Assembly: GCA_964036315.1 (NCBI GenBank)
Contig: OZ038485.1
Coordinates: forward strand, 80,835,863 to 80,899,862
Length of the DNA: 64,000 bases
Direction of reading: 5' to 3'
Source of the DNA: Acanthosepion esculentum
Lineage: Eukaryota > Mollusca > Cephalopoda > Sepiida > Sepiidae
In this document: one piece after another, positions 10,352 to 21,544 of the stretch
How the letters are laid out: each line of letters opens with the position of its first letter
Numbering within the stretch: the stretch's first letter is position 1
The notes under the pieces: generated by a model
Seen by the model: the letters and a program-made list of their open reading frames with translations, nothing else
Told to the model about the DNA's origin: nothing
Database searches by the model: none
Program-made: the position numbers and the translations under genes

Positions 10352-10479
10352 TAATACATTCTAACAAAATTTTCTTGTTTCTTAATACTTTGTTTAACTT
10401 ATAGAAGACATCTTTCGTTATTACAATGAACATCCTTCTGCTCCACATTGTCTGTGGTCTGTTATATAACGTCCCAGAC

Positions 10480-10895
10480 ACCGCCCCCCCCCGTACGATC
10501 ACCGAAGTTAAGCAGCGTCGGCCCTGGTCAGTAACTAAATGGGTGACCGATTAGGAATACCAGGTGCTGTAAGTTTGAATTTGCGGGTGGCGTAATGGTT
10601 AATGCCTCAATATTGTTAATCGGCGTGCCGGGTTCCAATTCCCGTTGCGTTCGTTAAATGTACTTGCGCACAAATACCCCGAGGAAACGTATGAACCGCC
10701 TCTTCTCCCCACTAGCTATGGGTTAATTATTAAGACTTGTATCACTAAATCCTTATTATCTCAAAAAAATTTTTAAAATATTTTCTGGCTTTAAATAACC
10801 TGCAAATGCTTGATAATCTGTAAAAACGAATCAATCACTCGATGTAGATACTTGGTTTTGATATATCTAATTGGTAGCTCATAAAAATATCAATG
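10480..10895 (+). mobile_element. 5S rRNA-headed composite SINE, copy 1
   Basis: The head from about 10491 matches the 3' two-thirds of 5S rRNA: gtacgatcaccgaagttaag (box A), then gggtgaccgattaggaatacc (box C), caggtgctgtaag. It is followed by a tRNA-like module with B-box-like CCGGGTTCCAATTCCCG. The body is tcttctccccactagctatgggttaa and then a 120-bp AT-rich 3' part (taaataacctgcaaatgcttgataat). The whole 3' part repeats at 12063-12445. The 5S start is missing. This is a SINE3-type retroposon with two promoter modules. Confidence 0.8.
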
Positions 10896-11715
10896 TGGTC
10901 TCAGCGGGTATCGACAAAAGTCAAAATGCACGCAATTTATTTCGATGATTTGCTTACTTACATCGCAAGCTATTGGTAGCAATTTTATTCTAAATGATGT
11001 AATCAATGAATTTAACCTTGAGTTAAAGTTAAACATTAGCGAAAAAAGGACATTTATAAATTGAGTAATTAGCTTGTTATTCGCAAAAGTTAAAAAATTA
11101 CTCAATTTGATTCACCTTCCAAATGCGCCATATATCTGGACTCTCAATAATGTTGGCTGTCCTGTCAATATCTGTAGAGCATTCGTTTTATTTTAACATC
11201 TGATTTCTCTCTGGTAAATGTAAATAGGCCTGGGTTGATCGACTATACCATCAAATATGAACGCTCATACAATAATGGAGATTAATCATCACAAATATAT
11301 ACCTAATATATTTTATTAGATTCTCACATAGGCTAGTAACACTTTAGTACAAATATGTAGATGAATACAATGCAGTTATTTTTGTGGATTCGACGTTACG
11401 GATTTTCCTACAGAAGAAAGATGTCGAAATGACAAGGGTTTCAGGAAGTGTGTCCGAATGATAAGGGCTATTTAAAAATGAAATTTGTCAATCGGTCTGC
11501 ATTTTCCTTCTTTGTGATTTCCGCTATTGAAGTCCAGGCGTTGGTCACCGGAAAAAAGTTGTTGAATAGAAACTATTGTAATATCAAGCAGCGGAGAGAA
11601 CTGCTTTGTTCACAGGACGACAATCATTTCCTTGGCCTTTCCCTTCTCCCTCTTTCCAGAGTACATTCTTCAGTTCTATTTTCGGAATTGTTTGCTTGTC
11701 AAAAAAGAATAACCC
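10896..11715. other. unassigned AT-rich DNA
   Basis: No gene or repeat family is supported. The sequence tgttcggaaaataatgtccg near 11728, just beyond this stretch, resembles the mariner-like termini at 13400-14560 and may be the outer end of that cluster. Confidence 0.45.
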
Positions 11716-11875
11716 GTTGTTACGTTGTTCGGAAAATAATGTCCGATTTTAGAATCAACTTTTATTCTAGAATGAATACATTTAAACAGTATAGATCAGC
11801 AGAATAGGAACCACGAATATATATGCAATTCTGCCATCAGGGTACTCGGTCATATATGTCTTTACGATAAAAAAA

Positions 11876-12062
11876 TCTAATCATTACTGTTGAAATGCTG
11901 ACACCCATTATCTGAGAGATTTCTCTGAGACTTTGACGTGGGTTTTGTTCGGCTAGTGTTTTCAAATATTCGTTATCAATCAGATCTGGACGTCCTCTAC
12001 GACATTGATCATCAAGATCCGTACACCTGTTGGAGAACTTCAGAAACCGGCGTCGTACTATC
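11876..12062 (-). pseudogene. mariner transposase fragment 1 (HTH region)
   Basis: The minus strand reads DDQCRRGRPDLIDNEYLK, AEQNPRQSLREISQIMGVSI, the N-terminal helix-turn-helix DNA-binding region of mariner-type transposases, which recognises the terminal inverted repeats. The upstream end meets a SINE at 12063 and the downstream side ends in stops soon after SIST. Only about 60 residues of the usual roughly 345-residue protein remain and no catalytic residues are present. Two further copies in the same orientation follow within 2 kb. Confidence 0.8.
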
Positions 12063-12445
12063 AGACCGTTTGGGAATAACAGTTGCTGTAAGTTTGGATG
12101 GTCGGGTGGTTTAATGAAAAGTTCTTGTTAACTGGAGAGCCGAGTTCCAATTCCCGTTGGGTTCGTTATATTCCCTTTGGTTTCGTTATATTCACTTATG
12201 CACAAACGCCCTTGGGAAAAGTATAAATCCACGTCTTCTCCCCCAGCTATGGGTTAATTAGTAATACTTGTATCATTAAATCATTATTATCTCCGAATCA
12301 TTGAAAAAATTAAAAATCTCAAATTATTTTCTGATTTTAAATAACCTGCAAACGGTTGATAATACGTAAAAACGGATCAATCAATCAATGTACTTGACTG
12401 GTTTTGGTATATCTTAATTCGTAGCTCGTATACGAATATCAATTT
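12063..12445 (+). mobile_element. 5S-headed composite SINE, copy 2 (head lost)
   Basis: It starts at the 5S 3' end (tttgggaataacagttgctgtaag). It then has the tRNA-like module with gccgagttccaattcccg, a tandem duplication of gttcgttatattc at about 12163 and 12184, and the same AT-rich 3' part as copy 1. It lies between two mariner transposase fragments, so either it inserted into one of them or the 3' part is itself mariner-derived. Confidence 0.75.
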
Positions 12446-13250
12446 CTCCATCTTCTTTGCAACGGAATGTGTTTTAAAAATTGTTAAGATGCCAGCAAAT
12501 AATAGTAGTCAGTCTGCAGGCGAAAGATCAGGGGAATATGGTCGATTTGACAATGCCTGGTTTCCGAAGTAGCCGTAACTATGCAATGTCACCCTGGCAA
12601 CGTGTGGCCTGGCCATCATTGCCATGAAGCAGAATTAGACTTCGTTGATTAACTAGTGCATTTTGCTTAACTGAACGTGCATTTCATCCAGTTGTTGGCA
12701 TCAAACCTCGGCGATGATGCACTGCATAGATTCCAGAAGGCTGTAATGGATAATGTCAACGGTGGACAACCAAACAGTCACCATAATCTTCTATTGGTGT
12801 CATTTCAATACTGGAAATAGTTCTGTTACTTCGTCATGTTGAAGTCATTCAGCCGATCGTTTACGATTGTCATAAATAATCCATTTCTCATTACAAGTCA
12901 CTATTCGATCAAGAAATGGACCATTCGAATTTCGCTGATGCAACATCGAACATACTCCAAATTGTTGAACTCCTTGAATTTCCTTGAGTTCATGTGGAAC
13001 CCATTTATCGAGTTTCTACCAATTTGTTTTAGATGGTCATATAATGTTGAAATGCTGATACCCATTATCTAAGAAATGTGTATGACACGTATACGCGGAT
13101 TTTGTTCGGTTGCCTACCAGCTTCATCTTCCAGACTCAGATTTCCACTGCAGAAATTCAGAAAGCTGGAATGTCTGGTAACAAGTAGATTCTTCATCTAG
13201 GCGCTGTTACTGTCAGCAGTTTGAGAAGGATTATGACCAAGTTTCTACTC
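12446..13250 (-). pseudogene. mariner transposase pseudogene 2 (nearly full span)
   Basis: Read on the minus strand from about 13130: IMGISISTLYDHLKQIGRNS (HTH end), INGFHMNSRKFKEF (the WVPHEL region), EYVRCCISEI and HFLIE. VTVWL then aligns with the first catalytic block, followed by the box containing ARPHVARV and NRPYSPDLSPAD, the hallmark of mariner DD34D transposases. The frame shifts between VTVWL and ARPHVA and several stops are present. It lies between two other decayed copies, all minus strand. No function is possible in this state. Confidence 0.85.
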
Positions 13251-13299
13251 ATCCAAAAGATTAAACGCGCCTCTTCAAGATACTTTAATCTAAATTCTG

Positions 13300-13445
13300 A
13301 AAGCAATTGGCATGATATTAGCACAACGAATAATTTATTCATTAGGAATGAGTAATACATTTTATGTAACTGTTATAATAATATATGAGAACACAATTAA
13401 AATGCTTTTTCTAAGATTGGACATTGTTTTCTAAACAACCTAATA
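13300..13445. repeat. mariner-like terminal repeat, unit 1
   Basis: This contains attaggaatgagtaatac, then ctgttataataatatat, acacaattaaaatgc and aacaacctaata. The same sequence recurs at 14050-14205, 14255-14375 and 14410-14560. It flanks transposase fragments, so it is read as the element's terminal region. Confidence 0.65.
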
Positions 13446-13489
13446 ACAAGGATCGATGTACTGAGATGCACATACTTTCTTTCATTTTG

Positions 13490-13960
13490 ATTGAAGTTAT
13501 TTACGTCTTCTGACACATGAACCATTCTGTTGTCTCATACTTGATTTGGAAAGTGTTTGGGTACTTCGTCATGATCAGGCCATTTATCCGATCGTTCAGG
13601 AGTGTAATAAGGCGGTCATTTATCTTCGTAAATCATAATTTGATTGAGAAATTGATAATGCAAATTTCGCAGATGCGGCATCGAACATAATTCAAAACGT
13701 TGAACTCTTTGACATTCACTGACTTCACGTGGAACCTATTTATCGAATTTCTTATACCTTGCCAATTTTCTTAATTCTTTGACATGGGTTTTATTAGACT
13801 AATGTTTTCAGATGTTGATTATCAATTGGAGATGGACGTCCTCTACGACATTGATCTTCAATATCCGTGTCCCCGTTAGAGATCTTCAGAAACCGGCGCC
13901 GTACTGTCAGATCGGAAGTGTATCCTTCACCCTATGGTCGTTTAATGTTGACAGCTGTTT
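13490..13960 (-). pseudogene. mariner transposase pseudogene 3
   Basis: The minus strand reads RRFLKISNGDTDIEDQCRRG, then RPSPIDNQHLKTL (HTH region), and after a gap KEFNVLNYVRCRICEI and INFLIKL, the same blocks as fragment 2. The catalytic ARPH and YSPDL boxes are absent, so this copy is truncated at the C-terminal side. Stops and frame changes are frequent. Confidence 0.75.
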
Positions 13961-14049
13961 GAGAAGCAACCACGCTTGAATACATGTAAAATGCAAACGC
14001 ATCTCTTTTCATGCTCAAGTTGAGGAGTATATAATATTTTAAGTTAAAT

Positions 14050-14560
14050 TCTGCAAACGATTGATATAGCATTAACAAAGAGAACACTTTTTTCATTAGG
14101 TGTAAGTAATATATTTCTGTGCAACTATTATAATAATTTATTAGATCACAATTAAAAAGCTTACTCTAAAATCAAACATTATTTTCCAAATAGCCTAATA
14201 CTATTTCTGCGTCACGTGTTTGAGAATAAAATTCTAAAAGAATAGCAAAGTATAAAGTATAGCAAAGAAAGAGGACACTTTTTAATCATTAGGAATGAGT
14301 AATATATTTTTGTGCAAATATTATAATAATACATTAGAACACAATTAAAAGTCATATTCTAAAACCAAACACTTTTAAAGAGTGTACGTCAGATATTTGA
14401 GAACAAAATTCTGCAAGTGATTGATAGAAAGTTAACAAAAAGGACATTAGGAATGAGTAATATAATTTTGTGCAACTATTATAATAATATATTAGAACAC
14501 AATGAAAGGGCTTATTCTAAAATCGGACATTATTTTCCGAACAAACTAATATTAAATGTA
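14050..14560. repeat. three further mariner-like terminal repeats in tandem
   Basis: Units at 14050-14205, 14255-14375 and 14410-14560 each carry cattagg(aa/tg)t(g)agtaatat, a ttataataat core and attctaaaatc.gacattattttcc. Together with 13300-13445 this gives four head-to-tail terminal regions within 1.3 kb. Confidence 0.65.
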
Positions 14561-14706
14561 TCACATGTTCTGTTAAATCGTGGATGCAGAATTGGATCAG
14601 ATTCTTCTGACTCCGGTCGTTACTTATTTTCAGAGTTTACGGCATATTTAAAAAAAATTGCATTATTTATTTGTTGATTAGGAACTTTATTCTAAAATAT
14701 ATCTTC

Positions 14707-14709
<3 letters not shown>

Positions 14710-14759
<50 letters not shown>
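14710..14759. repeat. (TA)25 microsatellite
   Basis: Pure TA run. Confidence 0.97.
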
Positions 14760-14761
<2 letters not shown>

Positions 14762-14934
14762 CGCTCTCCCGTCGTATGAGGGTCAGACAGATCAGTTCCC
14801 AGAAACTGAAAGCCCGACAGTCACACAGGATTTGATTATAGTGGTGAAGGCTTTGTGCAGGGCCATCCACACTTTTTGGAGGGACGAATACAGGAACCTG
14901 GTGCAACGGATGCCACAAGGTCCCCAAACGACCC

Positions 14935-15198
14935 TCTACAGGTTTTGAATTCAGAGTTGCCCTTCTCCTAGACCAGTTGCCATCCAAGGCTATAGAACCC
15001 GGTCTGTCCTGCTATTTACCCATAGTTGGAGGGAGAAGAAGAGGATTCACACCTTTCCCAAGGGTATTAGCACGTAAGTGAATGTAATGGAATCGACTGG
15101 AATTCGAACTCGGCTCTCCGATTCCTCAATCCAAGCCGTTATACATTACTCCACCGTGACTCCATACTCCACCGTGACTCCATACTCCACCGTGCCTC
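14935..15198 (-). mobile_element. tRNA-derived SINE, family A, copy 2
   Basis: The best-preserved minus-strand copy. The reverse complement begins ggaggcacggtggag and continues to gattgaggaatcggagagcc, B-box GAGTTCGAATTCC and cattcacttacgtgctaata. The body is cccttgggaaaggtgtgaatc, gctatgggtaaatagcagg, acagaccgggttctatagcc, ttggatggcaactgg, with a terminal aactctgaattcaaaacctg. At the head, the 18-base unit ccgtgactccatactcca occurs three times in tandem (15158-15198). Confidence 0.85.
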
Positions 15199-15224
15199 CA
15201 TATATATATATATATATATATATA
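15199..15224. repeat. (TA)13 microsatellite
   Basis: It abuts the head of the SINE A copy. Confidence 0.95.
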
Positions 15225-15364
15225 CACGATGTCTGACCGAAAAAGTATGGGTAATGTTGCTATGGTCACGATCACGCGTCCCGTAAACCACCGCATATAC
15301 TGCAGCCACTTTAGAAGCGTTATGTCTTGGGCTAGATAGCTTCACAGAGCCCAACCCTATCTAG

Positions 15365-15556
15365 GCTAATTTGAATTCAGAGTTATCCTTTTCTTAGACT
15401 GGATGAAACTCAAAACTATAGAACCAAGTCTGTCCTACTATTTACCCATAGATGGGATAGATAATAGTTGGATTTATATAATGAAATCGACTGGAATTCG
15501 AACTCAAATTGATTCCTCAATCCGAGCCTCTAACCATTAATCCACCGTGATATGGT
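15365..15556 (-). mobile_element. tRNA-derived SINE, family A, copy 3 (decayed)
   Basis: The order of blocks is the same as copy 2: ttgaattcagagtta, gaaccaagtctgtcctactatt, tacccatagatggg, tcgactggaattcgaactc, gattcctcaatccgagcc, with a short internal deletion in the body. Confidence 0.75.
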
Positions 15557-15904
15557 AACAGTGCTAAACCAACCAGAATGAAGCCGCTTGTTTTTAAACT
15601 CTGTTGCGCATAAACACCGAGTTATGACAGTGCTTGGAAGGAAAGTATGTAGAGCGTAGTCGTCTCACCACAAACTACGGAGATCGGTTGCATATAGGAA
15701 GAAAGATTATGCCGAATCAAATAAAGATAAATGCCGAATCAAATAAAGAATCAAATAAAGATAAAATAATTTTATTATTTCTAAATTGTGATAACTTTTA
15801 CGTACACAGGACGCTGAAGGTAAAATCGACTCGCAGTTTTAGCTTTCCGACCAGCTAACCTTTATACTGCTAGCACAACATTCACTGAAGGGATAGAACG
15901 TATA
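15557..15904. other. unassigned DNA
   Basis: A short direct repeat (atgccgaatcaaataaagat twice, around 15710-15750) is the only structure noticed. Confidence 0.5.
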
Positions 15905-16066
15905 AAAGAAGAAGAGGAAGATGAGCAAGGAGAAGAAGAGGAGCTAGGAGAAGAGGAGGGAGAGCAAAAAGAAGAGGAGCAGAAGGAGAAGCAAAATGAA
16001 GAAGAAGAAGAAGAAGAAGAAGAAGAAGAAGAAGAAGAAGAAGAAGAAGAAGAAGAAGAAGAAGAA
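15905..16066. repeat. (GAA)n purine tract
   Basis: An impure GAA/GGA region ends in a pure run from about 15998. The strand asymmetry (nearly all purine for 160 bases) permits triplex formation. The poly-serine reading frame on the other strand is a repeat artefact. Confidence 0.95.
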
Positions 16067-16735
16067 TTAAATAGTCCGTACTCTGAAAACTTTGGGATTT
16101 TGCTAAAATTATCAGCTTCGCATAAGACTCCCATTGCGAGGTAAAATGATGAAATTTAATTAGCGAACATTAGTTCATTGAGCTTCTTATACAATGTAGC
16201 TGAATAGTAAAATTCGGTTGAATAAACAGTTTAAATTGCGTTCAACTCGCGGGCCGCACTGTAGACCACTTAATATTTTCATGCGGACTACTACTGCCTG
16301 AAATCTTTAGGTATATTTTCATTTACTTTAGTAACGTATGTCAAGAAAATTGCTCTCAGATTGTGCTAGTAAGTTCACTTCCCCATTGCACTAAAATGGG
16401 AAGGGGCAAAGGCCTTTGCTGAAACACACCGGACTGGTGCGTGGGGCAAAGCCAGAGCTGAATAGAAATTATTTAACATATCTAGAAAACTGTTATGTAT
16501 GCCGGGTAATGCATACTGCTACGAACAATTCTTTGAACAATGCATGAAACATCAAAACTGCTGAACGAAATAGACTAAGTGATTTCTATTTAACTAACAT
16601 TCTTAGAATAAAGACATTAAAAGCAGATATTGACAATATTATACATTGAATTTATCTTATTTTGCGTATGTATAATTTCTTTTTTTTACTGTCAATAATA
16701 CAGGTTTTTTGTAATTATATATATTTATTACCAAC
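16067..16735. other. unassigned DNA
   Basis: No supported gene. The stretch 16350-16450 shares the short motif ccccattgcactaa with 62890. Confidence 0.45.
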
Positions 16736-16739
16736 GTTT

Positions 16740-17260
16740 TGAACTTTTATAAGCATATTTATTTAAACTGTTTTGTGGCCTGGTTAATATACCTAAATTT
16801 CTAATTTGCCTCATTAAGAAAAAAAGGTTGGACAATCCTGACTGAATTTTTAAAATAATTTCCCACGGTTTGGTATTTTTTGAATCAGTTGCTATTAATT
16901 CCTTGAGTAGCAACAATGGCAGTACTACACGTTCTTTACAACTTTCCACAGCAGCCGACAGCAGCAGCATGTTTTAGTGATATTGTCTTGCCAATTTATT
17001 ATATGTACCTGCATGCAGCATAGTAAGTATATTTTATTTTTTGGTTTCAAGTTTTTCTTCTAATTTTTCATTGAATGAAAAAATAAAAACCTTGTTTGGA
17101 AGCATTTGTTGTATTTCCTGATTTAATCTTTGTTCTACCTCTGATAACACAGCAATATATATGTAGAATGAAAAGACAATGTTTACATAAAGTATTATGT
17201 GATTTCTGTCATCTGACGAGAACTGGACTAATCAGCTGATGGTAATCCCTTAATAATATT
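16740..17260. repeat. repeat P (pogo-like), copy 1
   Basis: Diverged copy of the block at 18395-18870. Shared stretches include attccttgagtagcaacaatgg, cagcagccgacagcagcagc, ataaaaaccttgtttggaagc and gtgatttctgtcat. The outer end of better copies (atttctgtggtccggc ... ccggattaaagaagtcgg) resembles pogo/Tigger-type termini, so a non-autonomous DNA element is the likely origin. Confidence 0.6.
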
Positions 17261-17329
17261 TTGCAGACTCTTTTTGAAAGAGGAAGGGTCACCGAGATAA
17301 GTGTGAGTTCTCTGGATCATTTTAGGACT

Positions 17330-17615
17330 GATCTCGTCATCAGTCAGTTATGTGCCATGCGTGATATACGCTTAGGTGGTCTTTCGAAACGTGAGGCAGA
17401 TTTTTTCCGCAGTAGGTTGCCATTTCTTTCTTTCCTTGGATGGAATGGCTATAGAACCCGGTCTGTGCTGCTATCTACACATAGAGTGAGAAGAGGACTC
17501 ATACCTTTCACAAGAATATTAGCACGTAAGTAAATGTAATGGATTCAACTATAATTCGAACTCAGCTCTCCGATTCTTCAAACCGAGCCGCTATCCATTA
17601 CTCCACTGTGCCTCC
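17330..17615 (-). mobile_element. tRNA-derived SINE, family A, copy 4
   Basis: The reverse complement runs from ggaggcacagtggagtaatgg through gagctgagttcgaattat and cagcacagaccgggttctat to caacctactgcgg. At the far end it reaches the segment related to atgtatcgaaagatacatg, here mutated to ctttcgaaacgtga. Confidence 0.8.
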
Positions 17616-17924
17616 TCTGTAATCTCATAAATACACATTCTTATTGCAACCCATAGACTTTATTGCGTGTAACTTTCATGCAACTTTGCAGTCAAGTAAT
17701 ATCTATTAGCATGATGGAATTGTGCAGTAAATAGTAAATTCTCAATAGATTTCTTGCTGCAAAAAGGTTATGGAATCAAAAAGTAATAAGTCAAATGATG
17801 AAATGTCAAAAGTACAAATATTGACTAAGTGTTTTCTGAAGTTCACAGATAAATGATTCGGAATAGTCGTTTCCATCGCTATATTTCCCAGAACTTAATA
17901 ACGCATATATACTACCGGATTAAG

Positions 17925-18028
17925 GCCCTTCGACGTAGTATAACCCTTACCAAGTGTTTCTCGAGATCAATTACAGCTAAGTAGTGAGTTCGATCGTCAC
18001 TGTGTGCTCTCTACTTTCAGTCGATGCT
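17925..18028 (+). mobile_element. tRNA-derived SINE, family B, copy 1
   Basis: Family B head: cttcgacgtagtataaccct (A-box region) and GTGAGTTCGATCGTCAC (B-box region). It runs straight into a SINE A copy, head to tail. Confidence 0.65.
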
Positions 18029-18310
18029 ACAACTCGGATTGAGAAAACGGAGAGCCGAGTTCAAATTCCAGTCGAAACCATTGCATTCACTTGCGTGCTT
18101 ATACCCTTGGGAAAGGTATGAATTCTCTTCTTCTCCCGCCAGCTATGGGTAAATAGCAGGACAGACCGGGTTCTATAGCCTTGGATAGCAACTGATCTAC
18201 CGCAGAAAGAAATGGCAACCTACTGCGGAAAAAAATCTGCCTCGTCAGTCATGTATCGAAAGATACATGATCGCCTAAGCGTGTATTAAGCATGGCACAT
18301 GACTGACTGC
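18029..18310 (+). mobile_element. tRNA-derived SINE, family A, copy 5
   Basis: Plus-strand copy: actcggattgagaaaacggag, B-box GAGTTCAAATTCC, cattcacttgcgtgctta, gctatgggtaaatagcagg. It ends in atgtatcgaaagatacatg and ggcacatgactgac. The first bases of the tRNA head are missing. Confidence 0.85.
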
Positions 18311-18394
18311 CACACCTAAGCTGCGCATAAAAAATCAGTGTAGTATCCGATTATCTTCAAGGATTATACTTTTCCTTAACTCTTACAATTGCAG

Positions 18395-18870
18395 TCCGAT
18401 CGCTTTAATCCAGTACTCTGTCGTCCGGAAGTTCCCATAATCCGGTACATTTTATTGAATCAACCATCATTAGTTCCTTGAGCGGCTGCCAGGGAAGCGG
18501 CATTCGTTGTTCACAACTTTCGGCAGCAGACGACAGCAGCAGCGTCTTTTGGTGATACGGTCTTGCTTATTTCTTATATATAGCTATATACAGTTTGGTA
18601 ACTATATATTATTCCGTGCTTTTAGGCTTTTCTTCGAACTTTTCCATTGCATGGAACATTAAAAACCTTCTTTGGAAGCATTGATGATTGTTTTATTTCT
18701 TGATTTATGCTTTGTTCTACATTTGATAAAGCAGCAATATATATATATATGTGGAATGAACTGACAAGGCTATGTTTTACATAGGATTATTTTAAGGGTG
18801 ATTTCTGTCATCCGCCATTCTCTGTAGTCCGGCAATGTTCTGGTCCCAAGATTACCGGATTAAAGAAGTC
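18395..18870. repeat. repeat P (pogo-like), copy 2
   Basis: Starts gatcgctttaatccagtact and ends gtccggcaatgttctggtcc then attaccggattaaagaagtcgg. These two ends are mutually inverted (tttaatcc / ggattaaa), consistent with terminal inverted repeats. The inside carries gcagcagacgacagcagcag and aacattaaaaacctt. Confidence 0.65.
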
Positions 18871-19034
18871 GGCATGTACATTTATAATTTTGTTTTCCAA
18901 TGCAGTGAGAATCATTGACACTCAAATTTGTGATTTGTTAACATAGAGAAGTGGAAAAAGAGGGAGAGGACGACGATCCCGATGCTCGGATGCAAAGAGG
19001 TGCCGACAAAAACAACAAAAAAGACAAGAGTTAC

Positions 19035-19140
19035 CATGCTTGTCTCGCTACAGCACCTACGACTGCATAGAAAGTACGATCCTCACAGAGTGCTCAATAG
19101 TTTCAGCTTTGTAGCACATGTAAACTACGTTTGTTAAATC
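19035..19140 (+). mobile_element. tRNA-derived SINE, family B, in left arm
   Basis: catgcttgtctcgctacagc, tacgatcctcacagagtgctc, tttgtagcacatgtaaactacg. Decayed, with the inverted partner at 30250-30365. Confidence 0.65.
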
Positions 19141-19789
19141 GCTATAGAGCTGCATATTTACTCTTTTTTTGTTAGCCTTTGTACTTCATGAAACAATAAA
19201 AACCTTGTTTGGAAGCATTAATCATTGTTTTATTTCCTGTTTTAAATGTTTACACACTTTTTATAAGGGGTGATTTCTGTCAACCGGCATTTCTGTGGCC
19301 GGCGATGGCCTGGTCTAAAGTGAACCGGGTTAAAGAAGGCGGACTTTACATCCTGTCTTCCACTGGAGCAAGAATCTACGACACTCGAATTTGTGACTTG
19401 TTCGAAATGGATTAACCAAACTCAAGCGTAATCCGGAAAAAAATCAGGTTTATGGAGCACCATGTGACGAAAAATTCACTAATGATAATGTGATAATGGT
19501 AAATCGTAATATTAGCCGTGTCCTTATAAGGAAACATTCGGAATTTATTGACCGAGCAACCAATGCTACTTTCGTTTTAAATTTTTATAATATATTCTTA
19601 TTAATGCAATTTTTCAGGGCTACTGTTATTGTTCTTTCCAGTATTGATAGGGAGCTTCCTTGCTAACTTTTAGTTGAAGTAGCGTGGAACGTTGTCTTGT
19701 TGATTATGTCATTATTTTCTCTTTGAGTTACATGTGTTATCCATTTAATTGGTGCTACTGTTGAAATTCAGCAAGTGATATGATTTTTT

Positions 19790-20300
19790 TTTATTTTTAT
19801 CATTTCACCACAAGCAAGGCAATAAAGTCACTAAGACACAAGAGGTTACTGAGCGTGAAAGAATAAAAAAAACATTATTAAAGAGTGATAACAATAAAAG
19901 AAGAGGAATCAAGGACGGTGTAAATAATGGTTGGCACTGCATTCAAATTTTTGAAGATCAAAGTTGGTGGCAAAGCAAGAAGCCGGAAGAGTTTTCCACA
20001 AGTGGGAAGTGCGAGAAAAGAAGCTGTTAGCATATAAATTGCAGTTATATCTAGCCAATTCAACACTAAATTGATTGAACCTTATTGTCGTCTAGTACTG
20101 CAATTAATTTCGTAAACTTTAGAGACAATAGAGCAAAGTTCGTCAGAGAAATTACCATGAAATTATTTATAGAAAAGGCCCAGGAAAGCTACGTTACGGC
20201 AATGGGAAAGGGACTGAAGCCGGAGCTATAAAATGTTTTTGTGATTCTGTAGCTTCCGTCCAGGAGGTTCATAGAAGAATGGCCCTCTCTAAGTCTTACA
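19790..20300 (-). mobile_element. jockey-like LINE 3' end in left arm
   Basis: The minus strand carries SFLALPTCGKLFRLLALP and TLIFKNLNAVPTIIYTVL, the decayed ALWNSLP-type C-terminal RT block. The 3' terminus is atttcaccacaagcaaggc at about 19800, next to a T-rich run. The inverted partner (29110-29550) keeps the same amino-acid block. Confidence 0.8.
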
Positions 20301-20439
20301 GTGTTCATTAACTGGAAGTCATTTTTAATTGTTGATATGAGAAAACTGCTATAGCCAGCTAACATTTCTGAATAGGTAGGTCCATATGAAGGCCTCGATC
20401 TACTGTGGCTCTTTAAGGATATTATTCGAGCTATTTGTC

Positions 20440-20572
20440 ACCTCGAAGTGGTGTAATGGCTACCAAGATTTTCTCGCTAGAACAATTACGACTGAGAAGT
20501 GAGTTCGATCCTCACTTGATGCCCCATACTTCGGCCTAGTGCCACATCTAAGCTACGCTTGCAAAATAACTA
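20440..20572 (+). mobile_element. tRNA-derived SINE, family B, copy 3
   Basis: Well preserved: cacctcgaagtggtgtaatgg, tctcgctagaacaattacgac, gagaagtgagttcgatcctc (B box), acttcggcctagtgcc, acatctaagctacgcttg. Confidence 0.85.
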
Positions 20573-21419
20573 TTATTCGAGTTGTTAATGTTTTAGTTTT
20601 GTAATGTTGAACGAATTTACGCCTAGCGTAGTATGTTTATGTTCAATTTCCTTAGCTGCAATACTAAATCTGTTACAGCTGATTCATTCTTTGAAAGCAG
20701 CAAAGCCTTAATGAAAAGAAAATGGTTTTGAGTAACAGTATTTAAAGCCTAAATATTTGAACTTGTCACAGCCGAGATGACTGTTATGATTAGTTTCCGT
20801 GAGGTTTAACTTATTCGACAAAAAGATTCCCAAACAGCCTAACTCAATATCAAACCATTCAAACTTCCTTAATCCATGTCATCCTCGGCAATTCGGTTGT
20901 CATAATACCTAAAAGCTACTGTCTTAGGATTCATTAGATTGTTATTGCTAAACGTTCCTTTATTAGAAGCCTACGTATTTATTATACTGAAAAAAATAAT
21001 AAATATATTATTGCCATAATTCCTGAAAGCTATCGTCTTAGGATTCATTAGATTGTTATTGCTTAATTTTCCTTTATTAAAAGCCTACGTATTTCGAGAC
21101 ATGTTTTCGGCAACGAAGACGTGATCACAGTAGCAAAAAACATTGTTGGAAATAATTTATTTGCACTGAAAATGCAAATGGGCATGAGAAAATAAAATAA
21201 AACGTTGATTTGCTTAATACAATTTGATGTAGTTTGAAAAGAAAAAAAAACAGACGAAGAAATTCCACGCGCAACTAACTGACTTCATGACAGTAAATAC
21301 TAAAAAGATAATCAATTATGGTCGCTCGTATGCCTGTTTACTAGTGCGGCTAGTTAATCCCTGATGCAAACGCCGGCTCAGGCACATATGTGTTTGTTCA
21401 TCACGCACAGAACATACCT
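20573..21419. repeat. unassigned DNA with an 80-bp direct repeat
   Basis: 20897-20982 and 21012-21093 share cttaggattcattagattgt and aagcctacgtattt with few differences, separated by about 30 bases. Nothing else in this stretch was recognised. Confidence 0.6.
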
Positions 21420-21500
21420 GTGGTTTATACTGCAACTATGCTGAGCTGACCTTAGTTACGGTTTCTGGGAGAGAGCGCGTTATCCTACGTGAACAGCAAT
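21420..21500 (-). mobile_element. SINE family D, 3' end fragment
   Basis: The reverse complement has taacgcgctctctcccagaa and accgtaactaagg, matching the ends at 1870 and 47690. Confidence 0.55.
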
Positions 21501-21544
21501 CTGAAAAAGGCCAGTACTCTCGAACCCTCAGGTTTACGGATATA

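Larger units (their letters stand above)
18945..20375 (+). repeat. left arm of large inverted duplication
   Basis: Matches the reverse complement of 28945-30475 in the same order throughout: gaggacgacgatcccgatg, a SINE B copy, ataaaaaccttgtttggaagc, ggcctggtctaaagtgaacc, aaactcaagcgtaatccgg, agccgtgtcctta.aaggaaac, LINE 3' end and tttttaattgttgatatgag. Divergence is visible throughout, so the duplication is old. It includes unique-looking DNA as well as a LINE and a SINE, which argues against two independent insertions. Confidence 0.8.

Noticed and set aside
15862..16134. Poly-serine ORF on the minus strand
   Set aside because: Translation of the (GAA)n tract; the flanks have no features.
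20440..20572. Functional tRNA genes at the SINE heads
   Set aside because: A and B boxes are tRNA-like, but the sequences do not close an acceptor stem and recur as multi-copy families.
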